A stretch of DNA of 64,000 bases from CAYOZN01 sp964408455. GTDB lineage: Bacteria > Planctomycetota > Phycisphaerae > UBA1845 > UTPLA1. Of the stretch, positions 33,951 through 42,915 are shown one piece after another. A program made the position numbers and the translations under genes. How positions within the stretch are numbered: position 1 is the stretch's first letter; each line of letters begins with the position of its first letter. The notes beneath the pieces are model-generated. The model was given only the letters and a program-made list of their open reading frames with translations. It had not been told where the DNA came from and ran no database searches. The stretch covers positions 62,001 to 126,000 of the forward strand of contig CAYOZN010000007.1 of NCBI GenBank assembly GCA_964408455.1. The letters are read 5' to 3'.

Positions 33951-35336
33951 TTACCTCCGGAACGGATCGGTCGCGGCGCGGTCGCCGGCGGGGCTGCGCC
34001 GCAGTGCGATCCAGGCGGCGTGAATTCCAATGGCGGCCAGGATGAAGATGAGCGGCATGGCGGGCACGCGATAACGAACCGAGCCGACAAACACCATGTG
34101 GATCAGAGTAAAGTATGCGGCAGGGGCAATCAACAAAAGCAGGTCTGCGGGGCGCCGCCGAATAAGCCAGATGCCCGCCAGGGCGAACATGTAGACCGGC
34201 ACAACGGACGCCAGCGAGACGGCGGCAATCCACGGCGATCGGAAGTCGGCGGCATTGATCACCGGAGCCCAGGTCCGGATCAGCTTGCGGCCGGCGAGTT
34301 GCAGCGATCGGGCTGGATGGCGCGCCGCCCATTCGAGCGCGGCGTCACGATAGTCGGCGTCGCGCGCGACTTCGTCGGCGCCGGGCGAGACGGGCGGGTA
34401 TTCGATGCGATCCATTCCCGGCGAACCATCGGCCCAGGGACCGAGGGCTTCGAGCAGGCTGGCGCCACCGCCGGTGCGGACCGGGACGAACTGTCCGAAG
34501 AGGCGGTAATTTCGCACCAGCGTGGGTGAGAGTGCGGCGAGTGCTCCGATCAGCAGCGCCATGCACGTGGCGATACGGACGCGGGTCGCGGTTCCGCGCG
34601 CCTGCGTCATGAGCCAGACGGCGGGGAGCAGGAAGAGCGGCATGAACAGGCCGGTGCTGCGGGTGGCGGCGCCGATGCCGAGAAGTGCGCCGGCGCAGAG
34701 TGAACAGGCGATTCGGCGGGATTGTGTCGCGGACTCCGCGATGTTGAGTGAACCGTCGGCAGAGGTTGGTGTGGTCCGGGCTGAAGACAGCCCGGCTCTG
34801 ACTGGCGGGGCGCTGGCGGCGTGGACGATGGCCAAGCAGGCGAGGAGGAGCAGCAGAATGTAGAGCGATTCGGTGAGGACGAGGGCGTTGAAGAATAGCA
34901 GAATGGGATCGACCGCAAGGATGAGTGCCGCAACGATGGCAACGGATTCGCCGAAGCGGCGCCGGGCGACGGCGGCGAGAACAACAACGGATGCCAGGCC
35001 GATGACGCTGTTGGTCAAGCGGCCGAAACGCAGAATGGCGTCAGTGCCTGTCGCGCCGAGGCGAATGGCGACCGAGAGCAGATACGGAAAGACGGGATCG
35101 GTGCCGGCCCGCACCTGTTCGCAATCGATGGGCCCCCGGCCGGCGGCGATGTTGCGGGCGACGGCGACGTAGCGCTGCGAATCGGGGAAGTCGAAACGGG
35201 CCGGGCGCCACTCGGCATAGAGCAGGACGGCCACGCGCGTCAACAGTGCAATCAGCAGCACCGCGGCCAGCCGGCGTTTGAATGCCTGCGAGGGCGCGCC
35301 GGCGGCAGGCACAGTGGCGGCGGCGACCGGCGTCAC
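33951..35336 (-). CDS. GT-C type membrane glycosyltransferase (ArnT/PMT-like)
   Basis: 461 aa from GTG 35336, which overlaps the tilS stop (GTGA), so it is probably translationally coupled. About ten hydrophobic helices; after the first, RPARFDFPDSQRYVAVARNIAAG carries the acidic loop residue, and RAGTDPVFPYLLSVAIR follows, as in DUF/PMT-type GT-C enzymes acting on polyprenyl-phosphate sugars. An open extension upstream to 35591 is only the antisense of tilS. Third GT-C-like protein in the window; the substrate is unknown. Confidence 0.75.
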   Translation of the reverse strand: MTPVAAATVPAAGAPSQAFKRRLAAVLLIALLTRVAVLLYAEWRPARFDFPDSQRYVAVARNIAAGRGPIDCEQVRAGTDPVFPYLLSVAIRLGATGTDAILRFGRLTNSVIGLASVVVLAAVARRRFGESVAIVAALILAVDPILLFFNALVLTESLYILLLLLACLAIVHAASAPPVRAGLSSARTTPTSADGSLNIAESATQSRRIACSLCAGALLGIGAATRSTGLFMPLFLLPAVWLMTQARGTATRVRIATCMALLIGALAALSPTLVRNYRLFGQFVPVRTGGGASLLEALGPWADGSPGMDRIEYPPVSPGADEVARDADYRDAALEWAARHPARSLQLAGRKLIRTWAPVINAADFRSPWIAAVSLASVVPVYMFALAGIWLIRRRPADLLLLIAPAAYFTLIHMVFVGSVRYRVPAMPLIFILAAIGIHAAWIALRRSPAGDRAATDPFRR

Positions 35337-36430
35337 GAGGCGCTGCCCTCCGGGGCCGCGGGCGACGGGGCCCGACCGGTCACAGATCGCGATGTCGTGT
35401 TGGTGACACTGGTCCGGCGAATGTACAGCTCGCGGCCGTTCAGCTCCGCGGCACAGCCGGCGGGCAGGATGAACGTGCGGGGCGGACCCGGCGTCTGCAA
35501 GGCTTCGGTGATGGCGGTCACGTGCAGCGAGCGGAGCGCCTTTTGCGGGAGCTCGATGCTCTCCAGCGCTGCCAGGATCACTTCGTTGCAAACATAGGCG
35601 GGATAAGCCCGGAGGCGCTCCGCGTCGAGCCGGACATGGTCGCGATCGCCGTCGAGGCGGGCGCGGGCCAGGGCGTCGGCGGCAATGTCGCGGAGGGCCG
35701 AGTAGGCATCGTCGGCCTGGCGTGCGAGGCGCGTCAGGGCGGCGGCGACTTTCGGGTTGACGGCGCCGCGGAGCAGCGGCATGACGTCGTGCCGCAGGCG
35801 ATTGCGAAGTGCCGCATGGATGTCATCATTGGTGACGTCGTGCATCCAGGGCAGGCCGCGGCGCTCGAGATAGCCGATGCAGTCGGCGCGGGTGATTTCG
35901 AGCAGCGGGCGAACGAGGCGGATGCCGGCGTCGCGATCGAGCCAGCGCGAGGCCGGCATGCCGCGCAGGCCTCGAAGACCGGTGCCGCGGAGGATGCGAT
36001 GGAGGATGGTCTCGGCCTGGTCGTCGGCATGGTGGGCGACCGCGACGCAGCGTGAGCCGGATTCGCAGGCGACGCTTTTCAGAAAATCGTAGCGTACCTT
36101 GCGTCCTGCCTCTTCGATCGATTCGCCGCTTTCACGGGCGAGGGCGGGTACGTCGGCCTCGGCGGTGGTGCAGGAAATGTTGAGCCTCGCCGCGGCTTCA
36201 ACAACGAGGCGCATCATGGCGGCGGAGTCGTGAGGCAGGTGATGATCGAGGTGAGCGACGTGGAGCGTCCAGCCGCAGCGGCGCAGTTCCCGAAGCCGGT
36301 GCAGACCGTGGAGGAGGGCCATGGAGTCGGCACCACCGGATACGGCGCAGACGACGACACCCTGCTGCGGGAACAGCTCGCGCGTGGCATCGAAGAGCCG
36401 CTTGTGAAAGTGCCGTGTGTCCATATTCAT
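35333..36430 (-). CDS. tilS: tRNA(Ile)-lysidine synthase
   Basis: 365 aa. The PP-loop VCAVSGGADSMALLHGL (about residues 26-42), HVAHLDHHLPHDS, and RYDFLKSVACESG...VAVAHHADDQAETILHRILRGTGLRGL are the ATP-binding and catalytic elements of TilS. It forms lysidine at position 34 of tRNA-Ile(CAU), changing its decoding to AUA. The C-terminal part is short relative to E. coli TilS. ATG 36430 or 36424 may start it; neither has a clear ribosome site, because the upstream DNA is a simple repeat. First gene of a three-gene overlapping run. Confidence 0.95.
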   Translation of the reverse strand: MNMDTRHFHKRLFDATRELFPQQGVVVCAVSGGADSMALLHGLHRLRELRRCGWTLHVAHLDHHLPHDSAAMMRLVVEAAARLNISCTTAEADVPALARESGESIEEAGRKVRYDFLKSVACESGSRCVAVAHHADDQAETILHRILRGTGLRGLRGMPASRWLDRDAGIRLVRPLLEITRADCIGYLERRGLPWMHDVTNDDIHAALRNRLRHDVMPLLRGAVNPKVAAALTRLARQADDAYSALRDIAADALARARLDGDRDHVRLDAERLRAYPAYVCNEVILAALESIELPQKALRSLHVTAITEALQTPGPPRTFILPAGCAAELNGRELYIRRTSVTNTTSRSVTGRAPSPAAPEGSAS

Positions 36431-36602
36431 CCGCAGATTACGCCGATTGCGCAGATTCAGAATTGAATCAAGCCCGCGTATTTCAATTTCGTCCAGTTTA
36501 CGAGCCGCTGGCTCAAGTGACCGAGCGCCAAATTAATCTGCGTAATCTGCGAAATCTGCGGATTCTCGCGCAATCGGCGGATTCTTGCGTACTCTGCGGA
36601 TT
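36431..36602. repeat. Degenerate CGCAGATTACGCAGATT array
   Basis: Units of the type AATCTGCGTAATCTGCGAAA and ATTCTCGCGCAATCGGCGG fill the gap between rlmN and tilS, at its two ends (36431-36470 and 36530-36602) around a 60-bp less repetitive centre. No gene or promoter that I can support. Confidence 0.8.
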
Positions 36603-37697
36603 TTACTCGCCGTCGATCGTGAGGGCGACGGTGGCTGACCGCTCCTGCATTTCGCGGCGGCGGAGCTGGCCGCAGGCGGCGTCGATGTCGAGGCCGCGGG
36701 ACTTACGGATGTGGGCATTCACGCCGTGCCTTCGCAGCAGGTCCTGAAAGCGGAAGGCCTGTTCGCTGGTGGGGCGGCGATAGGGCAGCGGCTCGACGGG
36801 GTTGTATCGCAGAAGGTTCACGTTGCAGCGTAGCTGCTTGACGATGCGGGCCAGCTCCTGTGCGTGGTCCGATCGGTCGTTCGTTCCGTGCAGCACGACG
36901 TATTCGAGCGTGATCTCGCGGCCGGTTTTTTCGAAGTAGTAGCGGCAGGCGTCGACCAGCTCGCGGGTGGTGATGCGCTCGGCCCAGGGAATCAGCTCGC
37001 GCCGCAGCGCGTCGTTGGGGGCGTGCAGCGACAGGGCGAGGTTTATCTGCAGGCCTTCGTCGGCGAGCTTGCGAATCTGCTTCGGCAGGCCGACGGTGCT
37101 GACGGTGATCTTTCGCGCGCCGATGTTGAGGCCCCAGGGGGCGTTGATAGTGCGGATGGCGTGCATGACGTTGGCATAGTTCGCCAGCGGCTCGCCGAGG
37201 CCCATGAAGACGACGTTGGACAGGCGGGCGCCGCTGGCAAGTGCCTCGGCGCGGGCACGGAGGGCCTGTTCGACGATTTCGCCGGCCGTCAGGTTGCGCT
37301 GAAGCCCGTCAAGCCCGCTGGCGCAGAAGCGGCAGCCGACGGGGCAGCCGACCTGGGAGCTGAGGCAGACGGTGCGATGCTCGGGCGTGGGGATCATGAC
37401 GCACTCGCTGGTCGCGCCATCGGGCCACTGAAGGAGGAGTTTGACCGTGCCGTCTTCGGAGGCGGCGCGGCGGAGGATGGTCGAGGTGTAGAAGGCGAAG
37501 CGGGCGGTGAGTTTTTCGCGCAGGAGCTTCGACAGGTTGGTCATCTGGTCGAAGGTGGTGACGCCGTGTTCGTAGATCCAGGAGAGGATCTGCTTGGCGC
37601 GGTAGGCAGGTTCGCCGAGCTCGGCCAGGGACGCGGGAAGGGCGTCGGGGGGGAAGTCGAGCAGGTGTTGTGTGGGTTGTTGCGTTTCGGAAGACAT
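36603..37697 (-). CDS. rlmN: Dual-specificity 23S rRNA (A2503-C2)/tRNA methyltransferase RlmN
   Basis: 364 aa from ATG 37697. The radical SAM motif CPVGCRFCASG (CxxxCxxC) is preceded by CLSSQVG and followed by NVVFMGLGEPLANY, KITVSTVGL and LALSLHAPND; the methyl-carrying Cys region LDIDAACGQLR is present near the end. These define RlmN, which methylates A2503 of 23S rRNA and A37 of some tRNAs. The N-terminal HLLDFPPDALP/AYRAKQILSWIYE domain is also standard. Upstream in-frame sequence is encoded by repeats (37768-37831) and is excluded. Confidence 0.96.
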   Translation of the reverse strand: MSSETQQPTQHLLDFPPDALPASLAELGEPAYRAKQILSWIYEHGVTTFDQMTNLSKLLREKLTARFAFYTSTILRRAASEDGTVKLLLQWPDGATSECVMIPTPEHRTVCLSSQVGCPVGCRFCASGLDGLQRNLTAGEIVEQALRARAEALASGARLSNVVFMGLGEPLANYANVMHAIRTINAPWGLNIGARKITVSTVGLPKQIRKLADEGLQINLALSLHAPNDALRRELIPWAERITTRELVDACRYYFEKTGREITLEYVVLHGTNDRSDHAQELARIVKQLRCNVNLLRYNPVEPLPYRRPTSEQAFRFQDLLRRHGVNAHIRKSRGLDIDAACGQLRRREMQERSATVALTIDGE

Positions 37698-37767
37698 GTT
37701 CAGGAATGCGACACGTTTTCGAGAACCTGCTTTCGGCACCAAACCGGCTAATGGATCATCGCGCTCG

Positions 37768-37831
37768 CACTGCTCACCGAGCAGTGGCAGCCCTAGAGAC
37801 GCGCGTCGTTCGCACTGCTCACAGAGCAGTG
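37768..37831. repeat. Two CACTGCTC/GAGCAGTG hairpins between pyrH and rlmN
   Basis: CACTGCTC-acc-GAGCAGTG (37768-37786) and CACTGCTC-aca-GAGCAGTG (37813-37831), both perfect eight-pair stems followed by GCA. Same family as CACTGCTT/AAGCAGTG at 22817-22833. No T-run, so not canonical terminators. Confidence 0.85.
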
Positions 37832-37858
37832 GCACCCGATGCAGCATTACGCGCTGGT

Positions 37859-38605
37859 TCAGTCGCCGATCAGGGTGCCAATTTTTTGCCCCTGCACCGC
37901 CTTTTTCATGTTGCCCGGCGTCATCAGGTTGAACACCGCGATCGGCACGCCGTGGCTCTGGCACATGTCGATTGCCGAGACGTCCATCACCTTCAGCCGC
38001 CGGTCCAGCACCTCATTGTAGGAGAGGCGGGCGAGGAATTTCGCGTCCTTCTCCTTCTTGGGATCGGCGGTGTAGACGCCATCGACCTTGGTGGCCTTGA
38101 AGAGGATTTCGGCGCCGATCTCGACGGCACCGAGGGCGGCGGCGGTGTCGGTGGTGACGAACGGTCGGCCGGTCCCGGCGGCAAGGATGACGACGCGGCC
38201 CTTCTCCAGGTGGCGGATGCATCGGCGGCGGATGAAGCTCTCGCAGGCGCTCTGGATGGAGATGGATGACTGGACACGGACGGGCTGGCCCATGTCCTCG
38301 AGCATGTCCTGCAAGGCGAGGGCGTTGATGATGGTGGCGAGCATGCCCATGTAGTGGGCGGTGGCTTCGTGGATGCGCGTTTCTGACGCGACGGCGGAGC
38401 CGCGTAGAAAGTTGCCGCCGCCGACGACCACGGCGACTTCGACGCCGAGTTCGCGGACGGAGATGATCTCCTGTGCGATGCGGCGGACGGCGGCGCCGTC
38501 GATGCCGAATTTGCCCTCGCCGCCGAAGCCTTCGCCGGAGATCTTGAGGACGATGCGCCGATAGCGCGGGGCGGATTTGCGGCCGGAGGGTTTTTTCTTT
38601 GCCAT
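37859..38605 (-). CDS. pyrH: UMP kinase
   Basis: 248 aa from the ATG at 38605. Typical elements are RIVLKISGEGFGG with the first phosphate-binding Lys/Gly, VAVVVGGGNFLRG, MGMLATIINALALQD, AAGTGRPFVTTDTAAAL and KATKVDGVYTADPKK, all of the bacterial amino-acid-kinase-fold UMP kinase. It phosphorylates UMP to UDP in pyrimidine synthesis. Gene order rpsB-tsf-pyrH on one strand is the widely conserved arrangement; frr, usually next, is replaced here by rlmN. A terminator separates it from tsf. Confidence 0.97.
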   Translation of the reverse strand: MAKKKPSGRKSAPRYRRIVLKISGEGFGGEGKFGIDGAAVRRIAQEIISVRELGVEVAVVVGGGNFLRGSAVASETRIHEATAHYMGMLATIINALALQDMLEDMGQPVRVQSSISIQSACESFIRRRCIRHLEKGRVVILAAGTGRPFVTTDTAAALGAVEIGAEILFKATKVDGVYTADPKKEKDAKFLARLSYNEVLDRRLKVMDVSAIDMCQSHGVPIAVFNLMTPGNMKKAVQGQKIGTLIGD

Positions 38606-38742
38606 GGATTTGGATGTCAGTGTTGGGGCAGTTGCCACAGCTGTGTTCCTGAGCGGCTGCTGCGCGTCCGTCGCAGTCCGCATGCCTATGGACCGGCCGT
38701 TGCGCGCAAGCCGCAAATCGGCAACATACGCGGACTCGCGCA

Positions 38743-38765
38743 TAAAAAAAGCCGCTTTCGCGGCT
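38743..38765 (-). terminator. Intrinsic terminator after tsf
   Basis: On the minus strand GCCGCGAAAGCGGC (38751-38764 region) is followed by an uninterrupted T-run (A-run 38744-38750 on the plus strand). It lies 15 bp past the tsf stop and should uncouple tsf from pyrH. Confidence 0.88.
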
Positions 38766-38780
38766 TTTTCAGCAAACGGG

Positions 38781-39596
38781 TCATCCGACCACGCCGACTT
38801 CGAACTTCAAATAACCGAGGATGTTGAAGCCGTTTTCCTCGGCGATCTGCTTGACGGATTTGGTGTCGTCCATGACGAAGGGCTGCTCGACGAGGACGCG
38901 CTCGGCGTACCACTTGTCCATCTTGCCGGCGACGATCTTGTCGATGATCTGCGGCGGCTTGCCGGCGGCCTCTTCAGCCGCCTTTTCCTTCGCCTGGGCC
39001 ACGAGGCCGGCGGGGACATCATCCCGGCGGAGACCGAGGATGACCGGCGTGGAGGCGATGTGCATGCAGATGTTGCGACCGGCTTCGCCGGGATCCTTGT
39101 CGCAGGCGATGGCGGTGCCGACGCGACCGTTGTGGTGGACGTAGCAGGCGCCCGTGCCGTCCAGGCGGGCCAGACGCTTGACCTGGATGTTCTCCTTGAT
39201 GCGGCCGAATGCATCAATCAGAAAGTCCTGCACCGTCTGACCGCCGGCCATCTTTGCGGACTTGAAGGATTCCACTTCCGTGACGCCGGTGGTGGCCGAA
39301 GTTTCGGCGAGCTTGTCGGCCATGCTCCGGAAGTCGGAATTGGTGGCGACGAAGTCGGTCTCGCAGCGCAGCTCCACCAGTGCGGCACCGCTTGCACCGC
39401 CGTAGGCGCCGATGCGGCCATTGGCCGTCTCACGATCGGCCCGCTCGGTCATCTTGTCGGCGAACTTCCTGCGGAGGATGTCGAGGGCCTTCTGATCGTC
39501 TCCGGCGGCCTCAACGAGGGCCTTCTTGCAATCCATCATGGCCAGCCCTGTCTTCTCGCGCAGGGCGCTGACCTGTTTTGCGCTGATATCAGCCAT
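38781..39596 (-). CDS. tsf: Elongation factor Ts
   Basis: 271 aa. ISAKQVSALREKTGLAMMDC is the N-terminal UBA-like domain and ALVELRCETDFVATN the core EF-Tu-binding segment with the TDFV motif. The dimerisation region and VLVEQPFVMDD follow in the normal order. EF-Ts exchanges GDP for GTP on EF-Tu. It is downstream of rpsB with a hairpin terminator in the spacer. Confidence 0.97.
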   Translation of the reverse strand: MADISAKQVSALREKTGLAMMDCKKALVEAAGDDQKALDILRRKFADKMTERADRETANGRIGAYGGASGAALVELRCETDFVATNSDFRSMADKLAETSATTGVTEVESFKSAKMAGGQTVQDFLIDAFGRIKENIQVKRLARLDGTGACYVHHNGRVGTAIACDKDPGEAGRNICMHIASTPVILGLRRDDVPAGLVAQAKEKAAEEAAGKPPQIIDKIVAGKMDKWYAERVLVEQPFVMDDTKSVKQIAEENGFNILGYLKFEVGVVG

Positions 39597-39741
39597 GTCG
39601 GTCGTATCTCCTCAAGCGGCCGCGCGTTCTGTGGCCGCATGCGTTCTGAATGTGTGTCGGGTGCATCCGAATTCTGTGCCGGCAGCTCGGCCGATTGAGA
39701 CCCGGCGGCGAATAAGCGGCGCCGCGGGATGCGCCCATCCG

Positions 39742-39776
39742 AAAAACGGCCGCGCACGCCGAAGCAAGCGCGGCCG
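39742..39776 (-). terminator. Intrinsic terminator/attenuator between rpsB and tsf
   Basis: On the minus strand CGGCCGCGC (39776-39768) pairs with GCGCGGCCG (39755-39747) and is followed by TTTTT (39746-39742). It lies 43 bp beyond the rpsB stop. Confidence 0.82.
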
Positions 39777-39818
39777 GGAAAGACTGTCCTGGTTGCTCGC
39801 AGCACCTGCGGACGAGCG

Positions 39819-40670
39819 TCAGGAGACGCCGTCGGTCACTTCTGCGGGCTGGGGTTCGGCAGCGTCGGCAGCGATGGTTTCGGCGCCCTCTTCGGCGCCC
39901 TTGGCGGCGACGCTGGACGTCGTCATGCGGCGCGAGCGGCGGCCCTGCGGGGCGCTGGACGTGTCTTCGTCCTTGGGAGCGACCTGGCGGGCGCGTTTGC
40001 CCTCTTCGATTGCGTCGGCCAACTGGGCCAGCACAATCTCTACGCCGCGCATGGCGTCGTCGTTGCCGGGGATGACGATGTCGAGTCCATCCGGATCGCT
40101 GTCGGTATCGACGAGGCACACGGTGGGAATGCCGAGCTTGCGGGCCTCCTTCACGGCGTTGTGCTCTCGCTTGACGTCGATGATGACCAGCGCGCCGGGC
40201 AGGCGATGCATCTTGCGAATGCCATCGAGGTTGCGCGCGATCTTCTCACGTTCACGTGCGGCGCGGGCCTTTGCCTTCTTGCTGTATTCGTTGATCTTGC
40301 CGGTGGCTTCGAGATCTTCGAGCATTTCAAGTCGCGACAGACGGGAACGAATGGTTTTGAAATTGGTCAGGGTGCCGCCCAGCCACCGCTCGCTCACGTA
40401 GTGCATGTCTACGCGGCGGGCCTGCTTTACCACGCAGTCCCTCGCCTGGCGCTTCGTGCCGACGAACAGGATGTCCTGTCCCTGGCCGACGATCGCCGCG
40501 AGGAACTTCTTTGCTCGAAGCAGGCCCTTCACGGTCTGGCGGATGTCAATAATGTGAATGGAATTCCGCTTCCCGAAGATGTAGGGCTGCATCTTCGGAT
40601 TCCACCGGGCAGCCCGGTGGCCGAAGTGAATGCCCGACTCGATCAAGTCGCGGACCAACGCGGACGACAA
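39819..40670 (-). CDS. rpsB: 30S ribosomal protein S2
   Basis: 283 aa. LIESGIHFGHRAARWNPKMQPYI, RQARDCVVKQAR, SERWLGGTLTNFKTI and PTVCLVDTDSDPDGLDIVIPGND are diagnostic of S2. The start is TTG at 40670, 5 bp after GGGAGGTGAC, a strong ribosome site. The last ~45 residues (after about 238) form a low-complexity acidic/Ala extension beyond the standard fold, common in some phyla. It begins the rpsB-tsf-pyrH block; a promoter candidate is at 40731-40759. Confidence 0.97.
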   Translation of the reverse strand: MSSALVRDLIESGIHFGHRAARWNPKMQPYIFGKRNSIHIIDIRQTVKGLLRAKKFLAAIVGQGQDILFVGTKRQARDCVVKQARRVDMHYVSERWLGGTLTNFKTIRSRLSRLEMLEDLEATGKINEYSKKAKARAAREREKIARNLDGIRKMHRLPGALVIIDVKREHNAVKEARKLGIPTVCLVDTDSDPDGLDIVIPGNDDAMRGVEIVLAQLADAIEEGKRARQVAPKDEDTSSAPQGRRSRRMTTSSVAAKGAEEGAETIAADAAEPQPAEVTDGVS

Positions 40671-41064
40671 TAGTCACCTCCCAAAGCGCTTAAGTTGCCA
40701 AGAGTTACACAAAGTTTTGCGAGACCTATCAGCCTACGAGGCGGGGTCTGTACCGTCAAGATGATAACGGGAGAAATGGAGTGAACCAAGAAAACTCAGG
40801 GCGTGGTCGGAGGGTCGGCGGGCGCGGCCGGGCGCGCCGCAGCGGCCGTTCGAGTTTGAATTGTTTGGACTGGGCTGTTTAACGTCAAAGCTTACAGAAT
40901 ACCAAAGCTGAAGCGAACGAAACCGTGATACGCCCGTCAACGTTGTGCACAAGTAATGGACGATAGAGGGCAGGTATCCACCATATATAGCGTCGTTGGG
41001 TGATTGACGGCCCTTTTCTGAAGGGCTTTGCCGGGGGCGGCGTGCCGCGATACCGTTCCAACGA
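40671..41064. other. Divergent intergenic region between rpsB and lpxB
   Basis: 394 bp. The left part holds the rpsB ribosome site and promoter candidate; the middle is GC-rich then turns AT-richer around 40860-41000. No small gene, repeat or recognised leader structure is visible. No ribosome site is obvious before lpxB. Confidence 0.5.
40731..40759 (-). promoter_or_regulatory. Candidate sigma-70-type promoter of rpsB
   Basis: On the minus strand TTGACG (40759-40754), a 17-bp spacer, then TAGGCT (40736-40731). The transcript would have a leader of about 55 bases before the TTG start. The -35 matches five of six and the -10 is weak. Confidence 0.45.
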
Positions 41065-42303
41065 ATGTCGCGTGACGCGGGAAAATTGAGCGGTGAGTGC
41101 GCGGCGGCGAAACCGCGCATCTTCGTCAGCGTCGCGGAGCAGAGCGCGGACGAGCACGCGGCCGACGTGGTGCGTGCATTTCGAGAGTTGGTGCCGGAGG
41201 CGACCTTTGCCGGCCTGACGGGGCCGGCGCTCGCGGCGGCGGGCTGCGACTGCTTCACGGACATGACGGAGCGGGCGGCGATGGCATTCGGCGCGCTGAA
41301 GCGGGTGCCGGAGGCGCTGCTTCTGCTGCGGCGTCTGAAGACGTTTCTTCGTGACGGCGGATTTGATGCGGCGATGGTTGTGGATTCGCCGGCGCTGAAT
41401 CTGCCCATCGCAAAGCTGTGCAAGCGCAGCGGCATTCCGGTGCTGTACTACATCGCGCCGCAGACGTGGGCATGGGGGCCGCCCGGGTGGCGAAACCGTC
41501 GGGTGCGGGCGCGGGTCGACCGTCTGGCGTGTCTGTGGCCGTTCGAGGAGGACTATTTTCGCGAGGCGGGGATCGCGGCGACGTACGTGGGGCATCCGAC
41601 GATCGATCGGCTGCTGGCGCAGCGCGTGGACGAGGCCAGAGTGGCGGCACTGCGTGAGGGCGCGTCGCCGGTCGTCGCACTGTTGCCGGGCTCGCGAATG
41701 CACGTGCTGGCGGAGGTGCTGCCGGGACAGCTCGAAGCGGCCGAAGCGCTTCAGATTCGCTATCCGCGGATTCGCCTGCTGTTCGTTGCGGCGAACGACG
41801 CGGCGCGGGAGACGATCGAGCGGGGGCTCAAGGGCCTGAAGCGGCAGATGCACGCGATTGTCGTGGCGGGTGCGGCCGATCGCGGGGCGGCGATCCGGGC
41901 GGCCGATGTCGCATTGGTGGCATCGGGCACGGCGACGCTGGAAGTGGCATTTCACGCGACGCCCATGATCGTCATGTACAACTCCAGCCGCCTGGCCTAC
42001 CACCTGGTGGGGCGATGGCTGCTGCGAACGCCCTACCTCTCGATTCCCAACATCCTGGCGGGTCGTGAGATCGTTCCCGAGTTCATGCCCTACTATCGCA
42101 CGGTCGACCCCATCGTGGCGCGGGTGGTGAGCTGGCTGTCGAGCGAGGAGCTGCTGCGCCGCGTGCGACAGGACCTGACGACGGCGATTCAGGAAATACT
42201 GAAGCCGGGAGCGGCGGCGAACACCGCCCGCGTGCTGACGGAGCTGCTGGAAGAAACCGCGCGGGCCGGGCGCTCGGCCGGCATCGTGGGCGACGATCGC
42301 TGA
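41065..42303 (+). CDS. lpxB: Lipid-A-disaccharide synthase
   Basis: 412 aa. RIFVSVAEQSADEHAADVV (Gly-to-Ala variant of the usual GExSGD), MAFGALKRVPEALLLL, DAAMVVDSPALNLPIAKL, YYIAPQTWAWG and ATYVGHPTIDRL, then VALLPGSRMHVLAEVLP and ASGTATLEVAF, cover the full GT-B family 19 fold. It joins UDP-diacylglucosamine and lipid X in lipid A synthesis at the inner membrane, consistent with the lptF/lptG pair in this window. The canonical ExSGD glycine/serine pattern reads EQSADEH here. GTG 41092 is an alternative start. Confidence 0.92.
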   Translation: MSRDAGKLSGECAAAKPRIFVSVAEQSADEHAADVVRAFRELVPEATFAGLTGPALAAAGCDCFTDMTERAAMAFGALKRVPEALLLLRRLKTFLRDGGFDAAMVVDSPALNLPIAKLCKRSGIPVLYYIAPQTWAWGPPGWRNRRVRARVDRLACLWPFEEDYFREAGIAATYVGHPTIDRLLAQRVDEARVAALREGASPVVALLPGSRMHVLAEVLPGQLEAAEALQIRYPRIRLLFVAANDAARETIERGLKGLKRQMHAIVVAGAADRGAAIRAADVALVASGTATLEVAFHATPMIVMYNSSRLAYHLVGRWLLRTPYLSIPNILAGREIVPEFMPYYRTVDPIVARVVSWLSSEELLRRVRQDLTTAIQEILKPGAAANTARVLTELLEETARAGRSAGIVGDDR

Positions 42304-42333
42304 CGGGGCAAAGACCAGGCGTCGCGTGCCGCA

Positions 42334-42915
42334 TCAGGCGGTCACGGCGCCAAGTGCCGCCTCGATTGCACTGACGGCGGCGGCCACGTCGAAGGGCCGG
42401 GCGAGCAGGCCGTCGAAGCCCTGCTGCCGGGCGGCCGCCTCGTCGCCCGGCCGTGCGGCGTCGGTCACGGCGACGATCTTGCAGAAGTTCATGTCGGGCA
42501 CATTGCGAATGGCGCGAAGGGCGTCGCGACCGGACATGCCGGGCAGAGTGACATCGACCAGCATGACGTGTGGCTTGGAGGCTTCGGCGAGGGCGCCGGC
42601 TTCGAAGGCGCTGCGGGCGACGACCACTTCATAGCCGGCCTCCCTGGCGAGAGCGCGGGACAGCAGATCGGCGAGGGCGGCATCGGGCTCTGCCAACAGG
42701 ACGCGGGTAACGCCGGATTCGATGCCGTTGAGCGGAATGCCGTGGGTGCGCATGAAGCGGACGAGCTGCTGCACGGGGATGCGCCGATCCTTGCTGCCGG
42801 GGATGCGATAGCCGCGCAGCTTGCCGCTGTCGAACCACTTGGAGACGGTGCGCGGAGCGACTTTGCAGATCTTCGCGACTTCTCCGGTGGTCAGGACATC
42901 TTTTGCGCGGCTCAT
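42334..42915 (-). CDS. Excisionase/MerR-type HTH fused to a receiver domain
   Basis: 193 aa from ATG 42915. Residues 1-55 (LTTGEVAKICKVAPRTVSKW, GKLRGYRIPGSKDRRIPVQQLVRF) are a helix-turn-helix of the excisionase type. Residues 68-190 are a CheY-like receiver: VLLAEPDAALADLL with the acidic pair, VMLVDVTLPGMSG with the phosphoacceptor Asp, and LLARPFDVAAAV with Arg where Lys is usual. DNA-binding domain first and receiver last is an inverted order. No partner kinase is adjacent. Confidence 0.82.
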   Translation of the reverse strand: MSRAKDVLTTGEVAKICKVAPRTVSKWFDSGKLRGYRIPGSKDRRIPVQQLVRFMRTHGIPLNGIESGVTRVLLAEPDAALADLLSRALAREAGYEVVVARSAFEAGALAEASKPHVMLVDVTLPGMSGRDALRAIRNVPDMNFCKIVAVTDAARPGDEAAARQQGFDGLLARPFDVAAAVSAIEAALGAVTA

